Positions 9,951 to 17,860 of a stretch of 64,000 bases of DNA are shown one piece after another. This DNA comes from Curvibacter cyanobacteriorum (GTDB lineage: Bacteria > Pseudomonadota > Gammaproteobacteria > Burkholderiales > Burkholderiaceae_C), in NCBI RefSeq assembly GCF_028649475.1, contig NZ_JAQSIP010000005.1, positions 124,001 to 188,000 of the forward strand. The letters are read 5' to 3'. Numbering within the stretch: position 1 is the first letter of the stretch; the number at the start of each line of letters is the position of its first letter. The translations under genes were made by a program, and so were the position numbers. The notes under the pieces were generated by a model that did no database searches, was not told the origin of the DNA, and was given only the letters and a program-made list of their open reading frames with translations.

Positions 9951-10069
9951 CGAACCTGGAGCAGGGTTTGGTCGAAGTGCGCTTGGAGCCGCACCCGCTT
10001 GGGTGCGCGCGTCTGATCCATCGTCCACCGCATCCAGGGTATGTATTTCCACATCTGGAGCCTTTTCGC

Positions 10070-10783
10070 ATGGAATTCATGTCCGCACCCTGGTGGTCCG
10101 CTTTGCTGGCCATCATCCTCATCGACCTCGTTCTCGCCGGCGACAACGCGATCGTGATCGCCCTGGCCGCACGCAACCTGCCGCCCAACCTGCAGAAGAA
10201 AGCCATCCTTTGGGGCACGGTGGGCGCGATTGCCGTGCGCTCCGTGATGACCGTGGGGGTGGTCTGGCTGCTCAAGGTCCCGGGCCTGATGCTGGTCGGG
10301 GGGTTGGGCCTGCTGTGGATCGCCTACAAGCTGCTGGCTGACCAAGAGGACGAGCATGGCGACGGCCCCGTGGTCAGCACCTTCTGGGGTGCCATGAAGA
10401 CCATTGTGGTGGCCGACGCCCTGATGGGGATCGACAACGTGCTGGGCGTGGCCGGCGCTGCCCACGGCGCTTTTGACCTGGTCATTCTGGGCCTGCTGAT
10501 CAGCGTGCCCATCGTGGTGTTCGGCAGCTCGGTGGTGCTCAAGCTGGTGGAACGCTTCCCCATCATCATCCAAGCCGGTGCCGCCGTGCTGGCGTTCACG
10601 GCTGCCAAGATGATCATTGGCGAACCGCTGCTGGACGCTGTGTTCGATCCGCCGGAGACGGTCAACAGCATTGCGCGCTGGGCCACCTACACCGTCGCCA
10701 TCCTGGGCGTGCTGGGTGCCGGTTGGCTGAGCACGCGCCGCCGTGGTAACGGCGATACATCGTCCCAAAATACCGCTGCCTGA
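10070..10783 (+). CDS. TerC family (YjbE-type) membrane protein, probable Mn2+ exporter
   Basis: A 237-residue integral membrane protein with about seven hydrophobic segments. The start is ATG 10070, nine bases after GGAG; the frame is open further upstream but overlaps the riboswitch. The paired acidic motifs GDNAIVIALAARNLP (near residue 24) and GIDNVLGVAG (near 120) are the metal-site signatures of TerC/Alx proteins. The upstream yybP-ykoY riboswitch strongly suggests manganese export or metalation of exported enzymes. A paralog without a riboswitch lies at 22027-22716. Confidence 0.9.
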   Translation: MEFMSAPWWSALLAIILIDLVLAGDNAIVIALAARNLPPNLQKKAILWGTVGAIAVRSVMTVGVVWLLKVPGLMLVGGLGLLWIAYKLLADQEDEHGDGPVVSTFWGAMKTIVVADALMGIDNVLGVAGAAHGAFDLVILGLLISVPIVVFGSSVVLKLVERFPIIIQAGAAVLAFTAAKMIIGEPLLDAVFDPPETVNSIARWATYTVAILGVLGAGWLSTRRRGNGDTSSQNTAA

Positions 10784-10849
10784 GGCAAGATAGGCATGAG
10801 CCCAGTTGATTCAACCCGGCCGACCGAGGCCACGACGCAAGGAGACGCT

Positions 10850-11308
10850 ATGGACACCCTGATTGCCTATATCGACGACGGCGAGCATGCCAGCCAGATG
10901 CTGCTGCCCATGCGGGCGGCCCGCCAAGCCGACGCCCCCAACACGCAGTGGATCCTGGTGGCCTGCCCGCCCCGCATGACCCGTCGGGTCAGCCAATGGG
11001 TGAGCCATGCCAACCGCGAACACTGGCGCGCGCGCTGGGCTGAAAAAGTGCTCGGTCCGCTGGTCGACCAGCTGCGCAGCCAAGGGGACCAGGTCACCTG
11101 GCAACTGGCCCAGCAACCCTTGGTCTCGCTGACCCAGAGCCTGCGCCAACAGCACCCCACGGCTCGGGTGCTCGATGCGCGTCGGCCCAAGCTGGGTGTG
11201 GACCTGGCACCGGTGAGCGCCGATCAGCCCGCTTCGCGTGACGCCCGCTGGAGCGTGCCGAGCGCCCTCGTGGGCATGGGCGCCGCCCTGCTGCTGGCCA
11301 CGGACTGA
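10850..11308 (+). CDS. Uncharacterised protein downstream of the riboswitch-controlled terC gene
   Basis: A 152-residue protein; ATG 10850 is chosen because AAGGAGA stands directly upstream, although an in-frame ATG exists at 10796. It begins MDTLIAYIDDGEHA and alternates hydrophobic strands with Arg-rich helices (RRVSQWVSHANREHWRARWA), loosely recalling a Rossmann or universal-stress-type fold, and ends in a short hydrophobic Gly/Ala segment (ALVGMGAALLLA). I do not recognise the family. The gap to terC is 66 bp with no terminator seen, so co-expression under the Mn2+ riboswitch is likely. Confidence 0.75.
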   Translation: MDTLIAYIDDGEHASQMLLPMRAARQADAPNTQWILVACPPRMTRRVSQWVSHANREHWRARWAEKVLGPLVDQLRSQGDQVTWQLAQQPLVSLTQSLRQQHPTARVLDARRPKLGVDLAPVSADQPASRDARWSVPSALVGMGAALLLATD

Positions 11309-11356
11309 CGTCCTCCCCACCCGCCCCCCCCTGGACCTGGGGGCGGGACCGGGTGC

Positions 11357-11362
11357 TATGCT
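11357..11362 (+). promoter_or_regulatory. -10 element, probable leaderless transcript
   Basis: TATGCT ends six bases before the ATG at 11369, the same arrangement as at purB. No Shine-Dalgarno sequence is present between them. Confidence 0.45.
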
Positions 11363-11368
11363 GCGCCC

Positions 11369-11722
11369 ATGAAACTCATCCTCAAATGGCTGCTCAGCGC
11401 TGCATCGCTGCTGTTTGTGGCCTATGTCTATGCCGGCGTGCAGGTCAGCAGCTTTGCTTCGGCCCTGATCGCGGCCTTGGTGATCGGCCTGCTCAACACC
11501 TTGCTGCGCCCCCTGCTGGTGCTGTTGACCTTGCCGGTCACAGTGGTCACGCTGGGCCTGTTCCTGTTCGTCATCAACGCGCTGATGTTCTGGGCCGCCG
11601 CCACCGTGCTGGACGGCTTTCAGGTCACGGGATTTGTGGCGGCGCTGATCGGCTCACTGATCTACTCGGGCCTGGGCATGGTGATCGAGTCAGCGCTGGC
11701 TCGCCTGCTCCCGCAGGAGTAA
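11369..11722 (+). CDS. Phage-holin-family (PF04020-like) four-helix membrane protein
   Basis: A 117-residue protein with four membrane helices and very short loops. The stretch NTLLRPLLVLLTLPVTVVTLG is diagnostic of this small family, annotated as phage holin family or mycobacterial four-TM superfamily. Despite the name it is a conserved chromosomal gene in many proteobacteria, with no phage genes nearby. Its 3' end overlaps that of the convergent M48 protease gene by 33 bp. Function unknown. Confidence 0.82.
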   Translation: MKLILKWLLSAASLLFVAYVYAGVQVSSFASALIAALVIGLLNTLLRPLLVLLTLPVTVVTLGLFLFVINALMFWAAATVLDGFQVTGFVAALIGSLIYSGLGMVIESALARLLPQE

Positions 11723-13210
11723 ACCCACCTCGCGCGATCGCGCGTCAATGATCGATGCTTCGACGTGGTCGGTGCCGGCCTCGCCGCCACGGCGCACCAA
11801 CTCCTGCGCGGCCTTGAAGCGGTCCATCGCGGCCTGGAAGTCAAAGCGAGCCACCTGGGCCTCGGCCTCGGCGCGCAAGGCACGCAAGGGCTTGCCTGCG
11901 GCGCGCCAGGCCTGGGCCAGCAACAGCCACGCCCCCGCGTCGTGCGGCCGCAGCGTGACCCAGGTCTGCAGGGTTTCGGCGGACGCCTCAACCGCATCGC
12001 GCCCCCCTTGGGCCAAGCGCCCCTGGACCGCCAAAAACAACGCTGGTCGTGGCCCCTGGGCGCTCAAGGGCTGCGCAGCGGCCACCGCAGGTCGTCCCGC
12101 GGCTAGGTCGACCTCGGCCAACAGCCAGGTTTGCAGGCGCTGCGCCTCAGGCTGGCCCCGCACCTTGTCTTGCAGGCGGGCCGCCCACTGGCGTGCCTTG
12201 GGCAGGTCGCGCAACTGCAAGGCGGCCAGCGCCGCGGTGTACAGGATGCCGGCCTGGCGGGTCACGGGCAGGGCCGCAAAGCCCGCGCCCTCGGGCTCGG
12301 CCACCCATTGGCGCTGCTGGTCGATGTTCACACTGCTCAAGGCCCGGGCACGGGCGGCGATCAGTGCATGCTCCAGCGTGAGGGGCGCAGGCACCACCTC
12401 CTTGAGTTGCTGGCGTGCCTGCATGTCGGCAATGCGCTCAGTGGTCAGCGGGTGGCTGCGCAGGTAGGGATAGGCGCCGTTGTCGTTCAGGCGCGACGCC
12501 TGCTGCAGCTTGTCAAACATGGTGACGAAGCCCTGGCCGTTGTAGCCAGCGTCGGTCATCACGCTGTAGCCCACCCGATCTGCCTCGCGCTCCATGTCGC
12601 GCGAGAAGCGCAACTGGTTCTGCAGGGTCAGCGCCTGGCCACCCACCATCAGCGCACTGGCCGCGTCGGGGCTTTTGCTGGCGGCCAGCGCGGCCAGGAT
12701 CAGAGCCGCAATCATCAGCGGTGTCTGCTGACCTTCCTTGGACATGAGGCGCGCAATGTGCCGCTGCGTGATGTGGCTCAGTTCGTGGCCCAGCACCGAG
12801 GCCAGTTCATCGCGGTTGGCCACCACGGCGATCAAGCCGAGGTACACCCCCATGTAGCCCCCGGGCAGTGCAAAAGCGTTGACCTGCCGATCCCGCCCCA
12901 GCACCACGGTCCAGGCAAAGCGCTCGTCTTGGTCGGGGGTCAGCTCGCCGCGCGCGCGTGCGGCCTGCATGAGGGACAACCAGATGTCCTCGACATAGGC
13001 CTGCAGCACCGGGTCATCGAGGTAATCGGGGTCACGAAACAACTCCCGGGCGATCTGATCCCCCAGGCGGCGCTCCGCCCCCAAGGTCATGCCGTCGCCG
13101 CCCCCCATCGAAGGCAATTGCGCGGTCGCCAGCGGCGGTGCGCTCAGGCTGGCACACAGCAGCCACGCGACGGGACGCCACCAAGACCGAGAGAATGAAA
13201 AACGCGCCAC
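11690..13210 (-). CDS. M48 family metalloprotease with TPR-like C-terminus (BepA-like)
   Basis: A 506-residue exported zinc protease. It starts with GTG 13210 and a signal peptide of about 30 residues ending in LATAQ. The zinc motif HELSH lies at 142-146 with the third ligand in the downstream EREADRVGY. The C-terminal half consists of helical pairs typical of tetratricopeptide repeats. The layout matches BepA/YfgC, which degrades misfolded outer-membrane proteins such as LptD in the periplasm. It follows tfpX by 23 bp on the same strand and may be co-transcribed with it. Confidence 0.9.
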   Translation of the reverse strand: MARFSFSRSWWRPVAWLLCASLSAPPLATAQLPSMGGGDGMTLGAERRLGDQIARELFRDPDYLDDPVLQAYVEDIWLSLMQAARARGELTPDQDERFAWTVVLGRDRQVNAFALPGGYMGVYLGLIAVVANRDELASVLGHELSHITQRHIARLMSKEGQQTPLMIAALILAALAASKSPDAASALMVGGQALTLQNQLRFSRDMEREADRVGYSVMTDAGYNGQGFVTMFDKLQQASRLNDNGAYPYLRSHPLTTERIADMQARQQLKEVVPAPLTLEHALIAARARALSSVNIDQQRQWVAEPEGAGFAALPVTRQAGILYTAALAALQLRDLPKARQWAARLQDKVRGQPEAQRLQTWLLAEVDLAAGRPAVAAAQPLSAQGPRPALFLAVQGRLAQGGRDAVEASAETLQTWVTLRPHDAGAWLLLAQAWRAAGKPLRALRAEAEAQVARFDFQAAMDRFKAAQELVRRGGEAGTDHVEASIIDARSREVGLLLREQASQR

Positions 13211-13233
13211 GGCGGCACCTGCTCAACAAGAGG

Positions 13234-13998
13234 TCAGAAGGAGTCGATGGGCAGGAAACCCTGCACCGACCAAGAAACGGGGTCCAGCACCACGGTCCAG
13301 AACAGCTTGCGCCCCACCATGGGAATGTAGACCAGGGCATCGCTGGGGGCGCCAGCGGGTCGCTGGCGCAGCCATTCGGCGATGACCGGGGCCTGGGCGG
13401 GCAAGCGCTGGCTCAGCTCACCCAAGGGGCGAGCAACCGCCTGGAGGGCCTGATGGGCCTGGTCATAGGGCTGCCAGAGGTCTGGTCGGGCGGACAAGGA
13501 CACGCCACTGAGGGCCGCCAAGGTCGCTTCCTGCTCTTCTTGGGGGCTCTTGAACGGACGCAAAGCCACCAGGGTCGGGCCACGCCAGGGCAGTGCCTGC
13601 AGCCCAGGAGGTGCCTGCGCCAGCAGCCCCTCATCGATCTCGACCGCATGGACCACCCGGAAGCGGTTGATCTCGAACACCAGGTGCACCGGTCGCGCCA
13701 CCGCCACGGTCCACAGGCCATAGCACAGCGCCGCCACCTGTAACAGGCCGATGACCGAGAAGTCGAGTACCCGTTCGCGCCGGGATTTGGCCGGGTTGAA
13801 AACCAGCAGGGTGATCAGGGGGCCGACGATGACATCGACACCCACCACCAACAAAAACAGCTCGCGCCCGCCCGAAACCTCGCGGTAGGGGTAGGGGTAC
13901 CAAAGCCCGAACACCACGGCCGCGGCCAAAGCTGCGACCATCAAGCTCAACGACAGGTGAAGGCCGCTGGCGCGCAGCCTCGCTGGGATAGGTTTCAT
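13234..13998 (-). CDS. TfpX/TfpZ-family type IV pilin accessory protein
   Basis: A 254-residue membrane protein starting at ATG 13998 ([12 protein letters not shown]). Three hydrophobic segments occupy the first 120 residues (the last around [17 protein letters not shown]), followed by a soluble domain. The block [19 protein letters not shown] is characteristic of TfpX/TfpZ proteins, which assist assembly or surface display of particular type IV pilin alleles in the inner membrane. The pilA and pglL genes lie 0.5-3 kb away on the same strand, which supports the call. TfpX and TfpZ cannot be told apart here. Confidence 0.85.
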   Translation of the reverse strand: MKPIPARLRASGLHLSLSLMVAALAAAVVFGLWYPYPYREVSGGRELFLLVVGVDVIVGPLITLLVFNPAKSRRERVLDFSVIGLLQVAALCYGLWTVAVARPVHLVFEINRFRVVHAVEIDEGLLAQAPPGLQALPWRGPTLVALRPFKSPQEEQEATLAALSGVSLSARPDLWQPYDQAHQALQAVARPLGELSQRLPAQAPVIAEWLRQRPAGAPSDALVYIPMVGRKLFWTVVLDPVSWSVQGFLPIDSF

Positions 13999-14066
13999 AC
14001 CCGTATGATGGCGAAAAAATGTTAACCCACGGCAAACCGATGGCTTGCCGCACTGCGCCCGCCGCC

Positions 14067-14549
14067 ATGAATCCCCTGACCCACTTTGACGAACACGGCC
14101 AAGCCCACATGGTGGACGTCGGTGCCAAGGACCACACCCGCCGGGTGGCCGTGGCCCAGGGCTCGATTTTGATGGAAGCGGCCACCCTGGCGTTGATCCT
14201 GTCGGGCAGCGCCAAGAAGGGCGATGTGCTGGGCATTGCGCGCATCGCGGGCATCCAGGGCGCCAAAAAGACCAGCGACCTGATCCCCCTGTGCCACCCG
14301 ATCGCCCTGACCCGTGTGGCAGTGGACTTTGAACCCTTGCCCAACGATCAAGGCTGCGGTGTGCGCTGCACCGCACGCACCGAATGCACCGGCCCCACCG
14401 GGGTCGAGATGGAAGCCCTGACCGCGGTGCAGGTGGCGCTGCTGACGATCTACGACATGTGCAAGGCCGCCGACCGCGGCATGACCATCACGAACGTCCG
14501 CCTGCTGGAGAAGCAGGGCGGGAAGTCGGGTCATTTTGTGGCAGCGTGA
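14067..14549 (+). CDS. moaC: Cyclic pyranopterin monophosphate synthase
   Basis: A 160-residue protein that converts the MoaA product to cyclic pyranopterin monophosphate in molybdenum cofactor synthesis. [19 protein letters not shown] is the conserved N-terminus, so ATG 14067 is chosen over in-frame ATGs at 14019 and 14040. Active-site motifs [12 protein letters not shown] and [18 protein letters not shown] are present. A -10-like TATGAT is at 14004-14009, inside a palindrome TCATAC-CC-GTATGA that also covers the tfpX start. No other Moco gene is in the window. Its end overlaps the convergent pglL-like gene by 62 bp. Confidence 0.95.
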   Translation: MNPLTHFDEHGQAHMVDVGAKDHTRRVAVAQGSILMEAATLALILSGSAKKGDVLGIARIAGIQGAKKTSDLIPLCHPIALTRVAVDFEPLPNDQGCGVRCTARTECTGPTGVEMEALTAVQVALLTIYDMCKAADRGMTITNVRLLEKQGGKSGHFVAA

Positions 14550-16296
14550 GGGCCTCTTTCGGAGGTGGCCGGTTGTCGTAGAACACGTCTGGTGAGGGGG
14601 CCTGGCGCAGGACTTCTGTGAGTTCGGGGTAGGGGCCTGCGGCGAACGCTTGCAAGGCCTTGAGCTCCTGTTCATAGGTGGCGCGGCCATAGACGTTGCC
14701 CATGGTGCGCAACTGATGCAGGGCTTCATCGCCTTGGTGGTTGAGGGCTAATGCGACGATGTACTTGCGATGTAAGCCACCCCAAATGAAGTTACGGTTG
14801 GTCTGTTCGATGCGCTTCAGTTCATCCGTCGACATACCTCGGCGTGGCTCAAGGCGCCCCAGCGTCAACAGAGCATCGAACTGATCGAGCAAATGCAACT
14901 CTGGGTCCTCAAACTCGGCAGGGCGCGCACCCACCTTGCGCATTTCAAAACGCATCACCCGATAGGCGTCTTCAACTTCGGCATATTCCCAAGCCACCCC
15001 AATCGCCAAACCGGACCAAACCAGAAACACACTGGCGAAGACCAACTGCTGCACGTGGCTGCCATTGATGTCGCGTGCCCCACTGGACAATGCCTCGGAG
15101 GCCAAGCGCGCGCAGAGACCGCCCCAGACCACTGCCACCGGAAACAAAAAGAAGGCATACGCAAACGGGAACTCCAGCTGGGAATGCACCAGCACAGGGA
15201 TCGTGAATGCCAGCAACGCCACATCCAGAGGCTGTCGAGCTCGCCAGACCAGACGCGCCAAAAACCAGATCATCAACCCGATCGTGACCAGCCCCAGCGG
15301 GATACCCAACCATGCCAGCAAGTCCAACGGCAGATTGTGAGCATAGTCGGTCGGCACCGGGCCGGGCCAGACCTCCGCGCCCACCCGCTGAGCAGCAGTT
15401 GTCGCGCGCCAACCGTACCCGAACCAAGGCGCTTGGGAAAGTCCCTCCAGGACTTGCCGCCAGAGGATCATCCGGATGCTGTCGGTTCCAAACTGGAGGT
15501 CACGGGGAGCCTCCAAACCGGCGCTCAACGCGAGCGCGCCGTGGAGCATGCGCAGGCCCCATAAACCACCAGCCCAGGCCAACACCTGACGCCATGGCAC
15601 AGAGCGACCCGCACGCCACTCTGCCACCAACCAGTAAACGCAGACACAAACCACGCTGAGCAAGGCGGCACGTGATTCCGTGAGCACAATGCCGAAACTC
15701 AAGGCCAACACCACCAAGCCCAACACCCACGGCCCCAAGCGTTGAAAACGATAAAGACCATAGCTGGCGACGACCGACATCACGAGCAAGGTTCCCAATA
15801 GATTGGGCTGAGCCAGATTGCCAACAGCGCGGCCGCCAACGCCAAGATCAACCGCAAAGATCCCAATGGAATCTTCCACACTGAGCCACTGGGTAGCGGC
15901 TACGTAGGTCGAAAGCCCGCCAGCGATCAACAGCACGAAAGCGGTAACAACCAGGTACCTTGAGGCCGCAGAGCGGTCCTGAACCAACGAAAAACCCAGA
16001 GCCCATGCCACCCCAGCGCCCACAACATACAGGCTGACCAGCAGTGCTTCTCCATGAAAGTAAATGAGCCCCAAGGCCCACTGCCAGCCCACGATCACCA
16101 ATAGCCAGGCCCACACAGCCCAGGCCTGTTTTGGTAGCAGGCCAATCTTCCTCCACCCAATTTGACAACCCCCAAATATTGCCAGGGCAACAAACGTCAG
16201 CGCTTCGTTGTGAAAACTGGTCCAAGGAGGGTAATGGTTGGGGGCCAGCCAACTCAAGGCAAGGAGGGCTGCGGCAAGTGATAACAGGATCGGCAT
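14488..16296 (-). CDS. PglL/Wzy-family O-oligosaccharyltransferase (probable pilin glycosylase)
   Basis: A 602-residue membrane protein with about a dozen hydrophobic helices and a large periplasmic loop. [22 protein letters not shown] and [15 protein letters not shown] (with the catalytic histidine region) are typical of the PglL-type O-antigen-ligase superfamily, followed by a C-terminal soluble extension. PglL enzymes move lipid-linked glycans onto Ser or Thr of pilins and other periplasmic proteins. pilA lies directly upstream on the same strand. The ATG follows immediately after the U-tract of the pilA terminator and has no Shine-Dalgarno site, so expression probably depends on read-through. 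Confidence 0.85.
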   Translation of the reverse strand: MPILLSLAAALLALSWLAPNHYPPWTSFHNEALTFVALAIFGGCQIGWRKIGLLPKQAWAVWAWLLVIVGWQWALGLIYFHGEALLVSLYVVGAGVAWALGFSLVQDRSAASRYLVVTAFVLLIAGGLSTYVAATQWLSVEDSIGIFAVDLGVGGRAVGNLAQPNLLGTLLVMSVVASYGLYRFQRLGPWVLGLVVLALSFGIVLTESRAALLSVVCVCVYWLVAEWRAGRSVPWRQVLAWAGGLWGLRMLHGALALSAGLEAPRDLQFGTDSIRMILWRQVLEGLSQAPWFGYGWRATTAAQRVGAEVWPGPVPTDYAHNLPLDLLAWLGIPLGLVTIGLMIWFLARLVWRARQPLDVALLAFTIPVLVHSQLEFPFAYAFFLFPVAVVWGGLCARLASEALSSGARDINGSHVQQLVFASVFLVWSGLAIGVAWEYAEVEDAYRVMRFEMRKVGARPAEFEDPELHLLDQFDALLTLGRLEPRRGMSTDELKRIEQTNRNFIWGGLHRKYIVALALNHQGDEALHQLRTMGNVYGRATYEQELKALQAFAAGPYPELTEVLRQAPSPDVFYDNRPPPKEALTLPQNDPTSRPASPAGGRS

Positions 16297-16322
16297 AAAA
16301 AAACGCCCCGTCCGGGGCGTTT
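16297..16322 (-). terminator. Intrinsic terminator between pilA and pglL-like gene
   Basis: On the minus strand AAACGCCCC (16322-16314) pairs with GGGGCGTTT (16309-16301) around a four-base loop and is followed by seven T. The T-run ends exactly at the ATG of the downstream gene (16296). Confidence 0.88.
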
Positions 16323-16351
16323 CCTGGTGATAGGCTGCTCAAGCAGGTTGA

Positions 16352-16849
16352 TCAACCGCGGCAGGAACCCGGCAGATACTTGGAGGGCATGGTGGTGCCG
16401 TCAGAGGATTTGCCACAGCGCCAGCCGTAAAGCGGGGTACCAATATTGGTCGTAGCAGCTGCAGTGGTGGCGTTGGCCAACGGCACCAGGGTCACCACTT
16501 TGGCATCCACGTTGGTATCAGAGAACCCTTGAGTGGTCACCGAGATCTTGCCGTTTGCATCGGTGGTGACAGAAGCAACGTACTTGGTCTGCTGAGATGC
16601 GTTAGACGTGCCAGTGCCAGTCTCGCAACCCCAGCCATTGGCAGCCGGCACGCTGGAAGCGCTACCCGTCTGGTACGTTTCCGTGATCGAAGTGCGGCAA
16701 GCCGAACCAGCCAAAATGACTTCCGACACCTTGGCGCGCACGGTGTAGTCTTGGTAAGCCGGCAGGGCCACTGCGGCCAAGATGCCGATGATCGCAACCA
16801 CGATCATCAGTTCGATCAAGGTGAAACCTTGTTGGATGGAACGCTTCAT
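16352..16849 (-). CDS. pilA: Type IV major pilin
   Basis: A 165-residue prepilin. ATG 16849 sits seven bases after GGAG; the leader MKRSIQQG is cleaved by PilD before Phe9, and the mature N-terminus [20 protein letters not shown] has the required Glu at position 5. Four cysteines (51, 75, 145 and 163) suggest two disulfides, the last forming the C-terminal D-region loop. Many Ser and Thr residues (ATTAAATTN) offer O-glycosylation sites. The gene has a sigma-54-type promoter and a strong terminator, as expected for an abundant pilin. Confidence 0.95.
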   Translation of the reverse strand: MKRSIQQGFTLIELMIVVAIIGILAAVALPAYQDYTVRAKVSEVILAGSACRTSITETYQTGSASSVPAANGWGCETGTGTSNASQQTKYVASVTTDANGKISVTTQGFSDTNVDAKVVTLVPLANATTAAATTNIGTPLYGWRCGKSSDGTTMPSKYLPGSCRG

Positions 16850-16889
16850 GTGAAAACTCCTGAAATGAAGGGGATAGACAGTCCAATTC

Positions 16890-16905
16890 AGCAGATTCCA
16901 TGCCA
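16890..16905 (-). promoter_or_regulatory. Sigma-54 (RpoN) promoter of pilA
   Basis: On the minus strand TGGCATGGAATCTGCT matches the consensus TGGCACG-N4-TTGCW at all but two positions, with the -24 GG and -12 GC ten bases apart. It lies about 40 bases upstream of the pilA ATG, giving a leader of about 30 bases. Confidence 0.8.
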
Positions 16906-17000
16906 CCCCCGAATCAAACCTTCCGGGGGTTCAGAACAGGGTTTGGCGGACAGAAATGTCGGGAAGTGCATCATCTGAATCCAGATGTTGATACCAAACC

Positions 17001-17026
17001 GACATTTTTGTCATGTCAAAAATGTC
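17001..17026. promoter_or_regulatory. Palindrome with TGTC motifs, candidate PilR enhancer site
   Basis: GACATTTTTG and CAAAAATGTC are perfect ten-base arms around TCATGT. The block holds several TGTC/GACA motifs, the core recognised by PilR in Pseudomonas, and lies about 100-125 bp upstream of the sigma-54 promoter, where enhancer-binding proteins act. It could also form a hairpin after the phosphodiesterase gene, but no U-run follows. Confidence 0.5.
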
Positions 17027-17057
17027 AGATATTGATGATGCAAGGCCGTTCGCGAAC

Positions 17058-17849
17058 TCAAATGATGAATTCGTCACCGGCAGTCAGCCATTTGAGGGTC
17101 AGAGGCCAACCGACCGGGTGGTCCGCGTGGGCCTCCAGGGCCGTCAACTGGGCGGCGATGTCGGCGGTTTCCGAGGGCTTGGTGTGGGTGATGTGAATCG
17201 GGTATTCAGGGGCGCGGGGCAGGTGGCGCAATTCCTGGATCAGGGTGATCGGTGACAAGTGCCCGCTGCGCACCGCCAGCTCATGCTCAGCCTCCCCGAA
17301 CGCGGTCTCGATGACCAGGGCTTTGACTGGCAGCTGCTGCACTCGGGCCCAGAAGCGGGCGTCGCCACCGGTGTCACCGCTGAAGACCCAGGCGCCCGTG
17401 CCGCCATCCACCGCCACCCCCACGGCCGGGACCGAATGGGTCGCAGGCAGGACCTCGACCTGCAAACCCGCCAGTGACAGCACGTCGCCCGTGTCGAACG
17501 GGTGCAGGGTCACAAAAGGCCGGTCCGGGCGCGGCAGGCGCGTGAAATCAGGCCAGATCACGTCATTGAACACATGCTGGCGCAAGGCCTGCAGGGTGGC
17601 CGTGAGACCGTGCACGCGCAGCGGTTGCTGGCGCAACTTGGCGACGGCGTCCAACATCAACGGCAGGGCCGCGATGTGGTCGAGGTGGGAATGGGTCAGG
17701 AACACATCGTCGATGCGCGCCATCTCGGCCAGGGTCAAGTCGCCCACGCCGGTGCCTGCGTCGATCAGCAATTGCGAATCAACCAAAAAGGAGGTGGTAC
17801 GGCAGTCCCGTGCGATGGCACCAGAACATCCCAGAACCCGAATTCTCAT
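17058..17849 (-). CDS. MBL-fold 3',5'-cyclic-nucleotide phosphodiesterase (class II-like)
   Basis: A 263-residue protein starting at ATG 17849 (MRIRVLGCSGAI). The zinc-binding motif HSHLDH lies at 53-58, with further ligands in LPATHS, SGDTG and the C-terminal HITHTKPSE, the pattern of PDE1/CpdP-type phosphodiesterases. It would hydrolyse cAMP (or cGMP) in the cytosol. Its start is 11 bp after the stop of a class III adenylate cyclase gene, so synthesis and breakdown of the messenger are encoded in one operon. Substrate preference cannot be read from sequence. Confidence 0.85.
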   Translation of the reverse strand: MRIRVLGCSGAIARDCRTTSFLVDSQLLIDAGTGVGDLTLAEMARIDDVFLTHSHLDHIAALPLMLDAVAKLRQQPLRVHGLTATLQALRQHVFNDVIWPDFTRLPRPDRPFVTLHPFDTGDVLSLAGLQVEVLPATHSVPAVGVAVDGGTGAWVFSGDTGGDARFWARVQQLPVKALVIETAFGEAEHELAVRSGHLSPITLIQELRHLPRAPEYPIHITHTKPSETADIAAQLTALEAHADHPVGWPLTLKWLTAGDEFII

Positions 17850-17860
17850 GAAGCCATCCC

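Noticed and set aside
9890-10069. N-terminal extension of the TerC protein
   Set aside because: The extension overlaps the riboswitch and does not resemble TerC proteins; a good ribosome binding site precedes ATG 10070.
11369-11722. Prophage remnant suggested by the holin family name
   Set aside because: No other phage gene is near; the family is a common chromosomal four-helix membrane protein.
17001-17026. Intrinsic terminator of the phosphodiesterase gene
   Set aside because: The stem is strong but no T-run follows on the minus strand, so an operator role is preferred; termination is not excluded.
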